From Bacteroidales bacterium (GTDB taxonomy: Bacteria > Bacteroidota > Bacteroidia > Bacteroidales > SM23-62): DNA of 6,546 nt. Positions 1 through 5,000 of this stretch are shown here, piece after piece. Both the position numbers and the translations under genes were made by a program. Where the stretch lies: assembly GCA_016783865.1 (NCBI GenBank), contig JADHVS010000239.1, forward strand, positions 1 through 6,546, given 5' to 3'. The notes below the pieces were generated by a model, which was not told where the DNA came from, searched no databases, and saw only the letters and a list, made by a program, of their open reading frames with translations. Within the stretch, counting starts at the first letter, position 1. Each line of letters opens with the position of its first letter.

Positions 1-30
1 ATAGAATCCTCCCTCGAATCAGCAAAAGAC

Positions 31-44
31 AGCCAAAGGAGGCT
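31..44 (-). other. Small dyad just after the IS91 transposase stop
   Basis: AGCC (31-34) and GGCT (41-44) form a 4-bp stem around a 6-base loop directly beside the transposase stop codon. On the minus strand it is followed by GTCTTTTGC. IS91-family elements are known to carry a hairpin near the end downstream of the transposase gene, and a weak terminator is an alternative. The stem is short, the element end cannot be placed, and the rest of bases 1-30 shows nothing recognisable. Confidence 0.2.
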
Positions 45-701
45 TTAGAAATATTCCTCATGCTCCTCAGCTGCCATCAGGAGTTGCTGTTGGACAAATT
101 GGGGCGGAGGTGGCCGTTCAGCGTCAAAGGTTAGCTCTAAGTGGGCGATGATCCTGTCGATGATCTTCGGCTCTTCTATAAATGAGATGATTGACATCTG
201 GCCTCCACACGAGGGGCACAACAGAGGATCAACTTCAAAGACTTTTCTTATCATCTCGGCCCAGCCCTTTGATGGAACAAATGAGACTTTATCATCAATT
301 ATTGGTGGATGGGAGCGTGAGACTCCTGCCTTGTTTATCTTTCCCCTGTGGGCATTGGCATAAACGCCGTAGTAACGAATCATCACCTGGCCCTTATCGG
401 GAATATGGGAGGTGACTCTGGCAATAAACTCCAGATAATCTATCTTCTCAAGCTCTGAACTGTCTTTACCATATTTATAGCAAACTTTACCGTCAGCCTC
501 ATCAAAGGAAAGCCGGTTGAGGGATAGGATCGGTCTTATCATGTATTTGCCGACTCTTTCCGCCTCCTGCTTACTTGTGGCCCTGACTTTGCTGTGGACA
601 TGGAAACCGGTATGTCTCCAGCGCAATATTTTCTGTATAAGTGTAAGATTGATTAGCTGCTTATGAAGAAGAAGAGAGAATACTTCCCGGGTAAAGATGA
701 T
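45..701 (-). pseudogene. IS91-family transposase, N-terminally truncated
   Basis: This is the C-terminal half of an IS91-family (IS801/IS1294-like) Y2 transposase, an HUH-type enzyme for rolling-circle transposition. Recognisable blocks in order are RWRHTGFHVHSKVRA, VGKYMIRP, DYLEFIARVTSHIPDKGQ, IRYYGVYANAHRGK, a zinc-knuckle-like LCPSCGGQM, and a C-terminus ending EEYF. The apparent start near 626 is a TTG inside the homology. The same frame continues without a stop to about 701, adding TREVFSLLLHKQLI and NLTLIQKIL, which fit the family just before the RWRHTGF block. The N-terminal zinc ribbon and the HUH (HxH) catalytic motif are absent, so the product cannot transpose. Family members are about 380-420 residues; about 218 codons remain. 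The break point coincides with the start of sulfatase homology on the other strand, so this is a recombination scar. The family call is confident; the exact boundary is good to about 15 bases. Confidence 0.85.
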
Positions 702-704
702 GCC

Positions 705-1283
705 TGCGTTGACAGAGTGATGAACCGTTTAAAAGAACTGGGCCTGGATAAAAACACAATTGTAGTAGTCTGGGGTGACCACGGCTGGAAGCTGGGTGAA
801 CACAACAGCTGGGGCAAACAGACCAACTAAAACATCGACACACGTGTTCCTCTCTTCATTCGTGATCCAAAACTCCATCGAGAAGGAGTCAAATGTCAAC
901 AGCTCGTCGAAGCCGTAGACCTATTTCCGACGCTCTGCAACCTTGCAGGAATCCCGATTCCGGAAAACATGGAGGGGATCAGCCTCAAACCCGTGTTAAG
1001 AACTCCTGGGCGGGTCTTAAAGTCGGCTGTTTTCAGCCACTATCATCAGAAACCAAGATCAACGCTCGATGGAAAGAGGTACATGGGCTACTCAATGGTG
1101 ACTTCGAAATACCACTATGTGGAGTGGTACCATTGGGATGATGGAAAAAAGGTCGCCTACGACCAGGTCGGGATGGAGTTGTATGACAACCAGGTAGACC
1201 CAGAGGAAAATATCAATATTGCCGGAAATCCAGAAAATGCTGATCTCGTTCTGAAACTCTCTAAACAGCTCAAGGCTGGATAG
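705..1283 (+). pseudogene. Iduronate-2-sulfatase-like sulfatase, C-terminal remnant with in-frame stop
   Basis: This is the C-terminal part of a type I (formylglycine) sulfatase of the iduronate-2-sulfatase-like group, enzymes that remove sulfate esters from glycans in the periplasm or outside the cell. Visible are VVVWGDHGWKLGEH (the metal-binding GDHG region), GKQTN with the conserved lysine, DTRVPLFIRDP, LVEAVDLFPTLCNLAGIPIP, and the C-terminal ELYDNQVDPEENINIAGNPE block. The N-terminal C/S-x-P-x-R motif that becomes formylglycine is missing. A TAA at 828-830 replaces the aromatic residue usual after GKxTN, and the frame continues intact to the TAG at 1281-1283. An ATG at 663 lies in the same frame, but 663-701 reads better as IS91 sequence on the opposite strand, so sulfatase homology probably begins near CVDRVMNRL. 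About 190 of the usual 470-520 codons remain. It converges on the PQQ-like gene 37 bases away with no clear terminator between them. Non-functional. Confidence 0.85.
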
Positions 1284-1320
1284 CGTGCAGCAGTGGAAAG
1301 CGAATAAATCCCATAATAAG

Positions 1321-2604
1321 CTATTTCCCTTTTATAACATAGGCAAACAGTTTATCTTCATGACGCACGTATAACCGTCCACCACATACTACGGGATGAG
1401 TCCAGTGCATTCCTTCTCCTCCGCTGGGCACTTGGAAAGAACTCACAGCTTCATATTTTTCGGGTGTGGCTTTGACCAGAATCATCATTCCTCTTTCCCC
1501 CAGACAATAAAACATATCGTCAGCATAGATCAATGAGCCCATTCCACCCCGCTCTTTCCACATTTGTTTTCCGGTCTTAAAATCCAGACAGAACCAGCCT
1601 CTCTCGTTGTGACCCGAACCGTAAAGATACCCATCATGCAGAATGACTCCTCCATGGAGATTGTCCATAAGTTCCGTATGCCAGACCGTTTCCGGAATAA
1701 TCGTATTTTCCGAAGATGTGAGTTTTATCAGAGTGCTTCCTCTTCCGTAACCGCTTGAGGCGAAAACAAATCCATCGTGAAATATGGGATCAGGGCAATT
1801 ATTCGACCGCTGATTTTCATACTCTACTCTCCAGAGTAACTTTCCAGTCTTTGTGTCTACGCCATAAACACAATTAGAACTCAGGTTGATGAGCTGGCGA
1901 AAGCCCGCAAATTCTCCAATAACAGGAGAGCTGAACCCCACGGTGCCCGGTATTTCCGTATTCGCCCAAATAAGATCCCCGGACTTTTTATCAAGGCAGA
2001 TCATAAATCCTTTATTTCCCACCGGATTGCAGTACAGGCGTTCTCCCTCGATAAAAACGGACTCAGAATATCCATATTCAGGGATTTCCGCATCGAATTC
2101 CTGACGAAGCTCAAGGACCCAGATTTCGTTCCCGGTTTGACTATTCAAGGCGGCCAGTCGTCCTAAGTCACTCAAATGATAGACAATGCCGTCATTGTAT
2201 GTGGGAGTACTTCGAGAACCGGTGTAAGCCCTGGCATGCGACATGGTTGTCTGCCAGGACGTACCGTTTTGTTTCTTCCAGACTTGTTTTCCATTTAGGT
2301 CGAAGGCAAATACATACGTTTGTTTTTCTATCATGCCGGCAGTATAGAGATATCCTCCGGCAATGGACATGGAACTGTATCCTTTGCCAAGGCCCGAGAC
2401 CATCCACAGCTGTTCGGGCCCATTCTCCGGCCATTTTTTTAACAGTCCTGTTTCCTTCGACTTGTTGGTACGGTCTATGCCGTGAAAGCAGGGCCATTCG
2501 CCTTTTTCTTGCGCCAAAACCAAAATCCCTACAAAATTAAAGATAATGATACCGAAAAACAAGATAAAAATTAGACGTCTTTTTGTTTTAACGACTCCAT
2601 CCAT
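1321..2604 (-). CDS. Secreted PQQ-like beta-propeller repeat protein
   Basis: This is a complete 427-residue protein with a Sec signal: basic KTKRR at 6-10, a hydrophobic stretch at about 11-31, and likely cleavage near VLAQ. The mature part opens with WPCFHGIDRTNKSKETGLL...WPENGPEQLW, typical of periplasmic or extracellular PQQ-like/BamB-like propellers. At least five blades are marked by D-x-x-[TSN]-G-x-x-x-W repeats, near residues 101-109, 154-162, 205-213, 250-258 and 341-349. Such proteins are often found beside sulfatases and other secreted hydrolases in polymer-degrading bacteria. The fold does not prove PQQ binding or dehydrogenase activity, and no specific reaction can be assigned. 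The ATG at 2604 is supported by AGGAGAG (2611-2617) six bases upstream. No convincing sigma-70 or sigma-54 promoter was found in the 142 bases before it. The frame is intact although the flanking genes to the left are debris. Confidence 0.85.
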   Translation of the reverse strand: MDGVVKTKRRLIFILFFGIIIFNFVGILVLAQEKGEWPCFHGIDRTNKSKETGLLKKWPENGPEQLWMVSGLGKGYSSMSIAGGYLYTAGMIEKQTYVFAFDLNGKQVWKKQNGTSWQTTMSHARAYTGSRSTPTYNDGIVYHLSDLGRLAALNSQTGNEIWVLELRQEFDAEIPEYGYSESVFIEGERLYCNPVGNKGFMICLDKKSGDLIWANTEIPGTVGFSSPVIGEFAGFRQLINLSSNCVYGVDTKTGKLLWRVEYENQRSNNCPDPIFHDGFVFASSGYGRGSTLIKLTSSENTIIPETVWHTELMDNLHGGVILHDGYLYGSGHNERGWFCLDFKTGKQMWKERGGMGSLIYADDMFYCLGERGMMILVKATPEKYEAVSSFQVPSGGEGMHWTHPVVCGGRLYVRHEDKLFAYVIKGK

Positions 2605-2746
2605 TTTTTACTCTCCTAATGATGACACGGACAATTAATTTTAGACTGTTTTTGCTTCCAAGATTTATAGTTCGCCTACTAGCCCCTAAGCTTATTTCTT
2701 TCTCTTTTACGAGAGATAAAGACAAAAGCATGAACTAAGAAACTTC

Positions 2747-3136
2747 TTACGCCTGGCCCCCAGCGCCTCCACCACAAACCTGGTCATTTCCAATGATATT
2801 CAGTTTTCCTGAGATCAGATCTTCAACTACAGGTTTAATTTCTTGACGTTCAACTTCATAGTAAACATTTATTCCAACCTGATTAAAGCCCATAAGAGGC
2901 CGCATTCCGATACCACCAACAATCAGGGCATTCACATTATTTTGAGCCAGCAGATTGACCGGTACCATGCAGCCGCCTTGGACATGCGCTTGGTTTTGTA
3001 TCGTTGAAACATTTTCAATTTTTCCATCTTTGACATCAATTATTGTAAATACATCACAGTGACCGAAATGACCTGCACGCATGCCATCCAGTCCACCTTT
3101 TTCATTAGACGGAACTGCAATTCTTCCATTTTCCAT
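2747..3136 (-). CDS. NifX/MTH1175-like (ORP-type) iron-molybdenum cofactor-binding domain protein
   Basis: This 129-residue protein is a single dinitrogenase iron-molybdenum cofactor biosynthesis domain (the NifX/NifB-C/MTH1175 family, RNase H-like fold). Supporting blocks are RIAVPSNEKGGLD at the N-terminus, AGHFGHCDVFTIIDV (22-35), QGGCMVPVNLLA (53-64), ALIVGGIGMRPL (70-81) and the Gly/Cys-rich tail QVCGGGAGGQ. Cys27, Cys56 and Cys121 and the His residues near 23-26 could hold a metal cluster. The family includes the orange protein (ORP) of Desulfovibrio, which carries a Mo-Cu-S cluster, and small proteins encoded with Mrp/NBP35 ATPases in anaerobes. No nitrogenase gene is present, so nitrogen fixation should not be inferred. 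The ATG at 3136 has AAAGGA about eight bases upstream. It follows the receiver-like gene by 32 bases and is probably co-transcribed with it. A TAAGAA/TTCTTA palindrome overlaps the stop codon, too short to call a terminator. Confidence 0.85.
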   Translation of the reverse strand: MENGRIAVPSNEKGGLDGMRAGHFGHCDVFTIIDVKDGKIENVSTIQNQAHVQGGCMVPVNLLAQNNVNALIVGGIGMRPLMGFNQVGINVYYEVERQEIKPVVEDLISGKLNIIGNDQVCGGGAGGQA

Positions 3137-3168
3137 GAGTTTTTTCCTTTTATAAAAATTGTTATTAA

Positions 3169-3555
3169 TTAGCTTAGCCGGCTGCTGCTGCTTGTCATTT
3201 GTATAATTTTATTGACTTGAAGCAAGAGTTGTTCAAGATGCCGCTTTTCAGGCTGAACAGGCAGCTGCATCATCAAGCCCAAACCCTCACTGGCTTCATG
3301 ATAGTCTTTGGACGAAAGCGAACTCACGACAGCACAATCAACCATTGGATTTAATGAAATTAGTTTTTCAGCAAATTCAAGTCCGGTCATGTCTCCTAAT
3401 GATTCGTCGGAAATTACAAGGTTAATTGTTTTATTTGCAATCATATCAAGAGCTTCATTCCCAGAGTTTGCTCGAAATATTTCAGCTTTTTCTGAATACT
3501 CAGATACTGATGAAATAAAATTTCTGTTATTACTCACTAACAATAATGTAACCAT
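3169..3555 (-). CDS. Degenerate response-regulator receiver domain protein
   Basis: This 128-residue stand-alone receiver (CheY-like) domain has no output domain. The beta1 strand is MVTLLLVSNN: the acidic Mg-binding pair normally at the end of this strand is replaced by Ser-Asn-Asn (8-10). The phosphoacceptor-like Asp50 is kept in NLVISDESLGDMTGLEF. A serine (78/79, AVVSSLS) stands in the usual Thr/Ser position. The conserved lysine of the K-P motif is replaced by valine in LMMQLPVQP (Val100). It may therefore bind a partner without classic phosphorylation, or use altered chemistry; this is inference. A TTG at 3570 would add five residues (133 total), but the ATG at 3555 starts exactly at beta1. 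Neither has a good Shine-Dalgarno sequence. It is the first gene of a two-gene operon with the NifX-like gene, so a role in controlling or assisting that protein is plausible. A strong sigma-70-type promoter lies about 55 bases upstream. Confidence 0.75.
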   Translation of the reverse strand: MVTLLLVSNNRNFISSVSEYSEKAEIFRANSGNEALDMIANKTINLVISDESLGDMTGLEFAEKLISLNPMVDCAVVSSLSSKDYHEASEGLGLMMQLPVQPEKRHLEQLLLQVNKIIQMTSSSSRLS

Positions 3556-3616
3556 ATTTATGTGAATCAATTAAAAGGTTAATCTAAACCTGTTAAATGT
3601 AAAGTGCTTGATAATT

Positions 3617-3645
3617 ATTATACATCTTAAATATAACCTTATCAA
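3617..3645 (-). promoter_or_regulatory. Sigma-70-type promoter for the receiver/NifX-like operon
   Basis: On the minus strand the -35 box TTGATA (3640-3645) and a perfect -10 box TATAAT (3617-3622) are separated by exactly 17 bases. Transcription would start near 3610 and give a leader of about 55 bases before the ATG at 3555. The -35 box overlaps the sequence ATCAACTTA that looks like the terminal repeat of the IS1-family element, while the -10 box lies outside it, so this may be a hybrid promoter formed at the insertion. Confidence 0.65.
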
Positions 3646-4689
3646 CTTATGTAATACGAGAGGTTGAGGAGGGCATTCGTATTTGATGTTCAACTTGTTG
3701 AAAGGGCGTATTCGACGGCGGCGTTATCTCTGCAAGACCTGTAAAAAGACTTTCTGTTCAACAAAGGGAACGCCATAGTACAGACTCCAAAAATCACGTT
3801 TGGATTTCGATGAAGTGGTTCAAATGACTGTTGAAGGAGTAGGGATTTCGTCAATTTCGCGGATCAAGTGCTTTTCCTGGAATACGATTGCCAGCTGGCA
3901 ATACCTTGCGTGTCAAGCTGTTGGTAAGTTTAACGATCATAAACTTAAAGGCGTTGAACTAATGGAACTTCAGGCTGATGAAATCCGAACCTTCGCAGGA
4001 ACAAAAAAGATACATATGTGGATTTTCGCTGCAATCGAAGTCGGGTCCCGACTGTGGATTTCCAAGGTTGTAGGGAACCGCAACTACCGAAATATCAAAA
4101 CACTCCTGAATAAGGTGATCAATTCTTGTAGAATTGTGAACCCATTCATTTTCACAACCGATGGTTTTGAGCCTTATTCTTGGGCTACAAAAAACCTAAT
4201 GAGATCTATCTGCTTGTATGCACAAGTCATCAAGAAACGGAGGAAGAATCGTGTCATTAAAGTAGAACGACGACTAATCATCGGAACCAAGCCAAAGATA
4301 GAGCAACTCCTATTTGAATCAGAGGATTCCTCTACTATCAACACATCATTCATAGAGTGACTTAATCTTACAATTCGACAGGGCTGTGCTTATTTGGGAC
4401 GCCGGACAGCCTGTCATTTAAGGCGTAAAGATCTGCTTGATGACAACCTTGCTCTCCAAATGTGTTATTACAATTTTGTTCGGCCGCATTCAGCCTTAAA
4501 ATTCGGGAGTGAAACCCGGACACCTGCAATGCAGGCCGGATTAGTCAAAAAACAGCTCAGTTTTCGGGAAATCTTTACTGCAGTGGAAATCCTTTTTTGG
4601 TGGGTTTTCATGTTTTTGAGAACTCGGGTCCGAGAAGAGAAGTTTACGTGAATTTCGGCTTAGTAACAACAGTTAATGAAGGAAGCACA
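3636..4689 (+). mobile_element. IS1-family insertion sequence, decayed
   Basis: The transposase remnant defines the element. Candidate terminal repeats are ATCAACTTATGTAA at 3641-3654 and, read on the minus strand, ATTAACTGTTGTTA at 4664-4677, agreeing at 10 of 14 positions. CCTT lies just outside each (3637-3640 and 4682-4685). The CAACTTA motif recalls the terminal repeats of IS1 itself. The resulting length of about 1.05 kb suits the family. Exact tips are uncertain, and no 8-9 base target duplication is visible. On the right the element cuts into a minus-strand signal-peptide gene whose remainder is not found at the left side, so an adjacent deletion or other rearrangement followed insertion. 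Confidence 0.55.
3686..4651 (+). pseudogene. IS1-family transposase, broken by two nonsense codons
   Basis: One reading frame runs from about 3668 to the TGA at 4649-4651 and matches an IS1-type DDE transposase. It shows the second half of the N-terminal zinc finger (RRRRYLCKTCKKTFCSTKGTP), a helix-turn-helix region (MTVEGVGISSISRIKCFSWNTI), the catalytic-core blocks ELQADEIRTF and FTTDGFEPYSW, then SFIE, LNLTIRQ and the C-terminal YNFVRPHSALKFG and RTPAMQAGL. The TAG at 3776-3778 sits where GTP-[aromatic]-YRL is expected, and the TGA at 4358-4360 replaces the arginine of FIER-LNLTIRQ, immediately after the likely catalytic glutamate. The first CxxC of the zinc finger is also lost (GGHSYLMFN remains). 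Three independent defects mean that no active transposase can be made. IS1's own programmed frameshift is not involved, because all parts are in one frame. Confidence 0.85.
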
Positions 4690-4702
4690 GAATTTCGGTT
4701 TA
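4650..4702 (+). repeat. Near-perfect 13-base direct repeat around the right IS end
   Basis: GAATTTCGGCTTA (4650-4662) and GAATTTCGGTTTA (4690-4702) differ at one position and are spaced 40 bases apart. The first overlaps the transposase stop codon; the second lies just outside the proposed right tip of the IS1-family element, inside the truncated signal-peptide gene. The shared GAATTTCGG has the 9-base length of an IS1 target duplication, but both copies are on the same side of the transposase and no copy is seen at the left end. Origin unknown. Confidence 0.5.
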
Positions 4703-4776
4703 TCGGTCTTGGTTTGACTGGATAAAAACGAAGTGAGTATCAAAGTGATACAAATAAAATGAATTGATTTTTTCAT
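4660..4776 (-). pseudogene. 5' fragment of a secreted-protein gene (signal peptide only), cut off by the IS
   Basis: From the ATG at 4776 the frame reads MKKSIHFICITLILTSFLSS then QTKTDKPKF, a textbook Sec signal peptide: Lys-Lys n-region, hydrophobic core at about 5-18, and Ser-Ser-Gln near the cleavage site. A strong ribosome-binding site AAGGAGG lies at 4781-4787, four bases upstream. After about Phe29 the frame enters the proposed IS1 end, reads CASFINCCY and stops (TAA 4660-4662), for 38 codons in all. The body of the gene is missing and does not reappear beyond the element. A -24/-12 promoter stands directly upstream. The parent protein is unknown; the short charged linker ending DKPK resembles the start of many periplasmic proteins, sulfatases among them, but this is not enough to identify it. 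It is divergent to the FtsX-like permease gene. Confidence 0.7.
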
Positions 4777-4803
4777 GATTCCTCCTTATATACATGATAT
4801 TAC

Positions 4804-4819
4804 CGCAATTAATATGCCA
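4804..4819 (-). promoter_or_regulatory. Sigma-54 (-24/-12) promoter reading toward the truncated signal-peptide gene
   Basis: On the minus strand the sequence is TGGCATATTAATTGCG. It matches the RpoN consensus TGGCACG-N4-TTGCW with the essential GG (4817-4818) and GC (4805-4806) exactly ten bases apart. The predicted start is near 4793, giving a leader of about 16 bases that contains the AAGGAGG ribosome-binding site. Its position immediately before a signal-peptide ORF with a strong ribosome-binding site supports it. Confidence 0.6.
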
Positions 4820-4871
4820 TTATTATCCCCTGAGATTTTCGATTTTTTATTAAAGACTAGATGTCCATTCA

Positions 4872-4898
4872 TGAACATTATATGTTCGCATCTGAACA
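4872..4898. promoter_or_regulatory. Candidate enhancer (activator) site: GAACA/TGTTC dyads
   Basis: GAACAT (4873-4878) and ATGTTC (4882-4887) form a perfect 6-base dyad with a 3-base centre. The TGTTC at 4883-4887 also pairs with GAACA at 4894-4898 across six bases, so three half-sites lie in 27 bases. The cluster is about 90 bases upstream of one predicted sigma-54 start and about 105 upstream of the other, the usual range for sites of bacterial enhancer-binding proteins. The activator itself is not encoded in the window. Confidence 0.45.
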
Positions 4899-4960
4899 GA
4901 ACTAATTATTTCTAATAGTCTACAAAAGCCCCAACAGTCAGGCCAAGAGATGTTTAGTAT

Positions 4961-4976
4961 TGGTACATAATTTGCA
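4961..4976 (+). promoter_or_regulatory. Sigma-54 (-24/-12) promoter for the FtsX-like permease gene
   Basis: TGGTACATAATTTGCA matches TGGCACG-N4-TTGCW at all but two consensus positions. GG (4962-4963) and GC (4974-4975) have the required ten-base spacing. The predicted start is near 4987, leaving a leader of about 14 bases with AAAGGA (4988-4993) before the ATG at 5001. The spacing closely mirrors that of the divergent site at 4804-4819, which strengthens both calls. Confidence 0.65.
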
Positions 4977-5000
4977 AGGCAATATCCAAAGGATAATTTT

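Noticed and set aside
828..830. Possible stop-codon reassignment or recoding (UAA/UAG/UGA read as sense)
   Set aside because: All three stop codons appear, only in genes with other clear damage, and intact genes use normal stops. Decay is the simpler reading.
1321..2604. Quinoprotein alcohol dehydrogenase or BamB
   Set aside because: The length and repeats show a PQQ-like propeller, but there is no vicinal Cys-Cys disulfide motif or other dehydrogenase signature, and a BamB lipobox is absent. A specific function would be a guess.
2690..2748. Terminator after the NifX-like gene
   Set aside because: A TAAGAA/TTCTTA palindrome and an imperfect TCTTTCTC/GAGAGATAAAGA stem are visible, but stems are short or bulged and lack a proper T-run on the minus strand.
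2747..3136. Nitrogen-fixation gene (nifX/nifB)
   Set aside because: Only the shared cofactor-binding domain is present; no nitrogenase, NifB radical-SAM domain or nif neighbours. The sequence fits the small MTH1175/ORP-type group better.
3308..3565. Plus-strand ORF opposite the receiver gene
   Set aside because: It mirrors the receiver coding frame, has no recognisable features or ribosome-binding site, and the minus-strand protein is clearly a receiver domain.
4900..4920. Imperfect ACTA...TAGT dyad downstream of the enhancer candidate
   Set aside because: Only four bases pair outside an AT-rich centre; not distinguishable from background.
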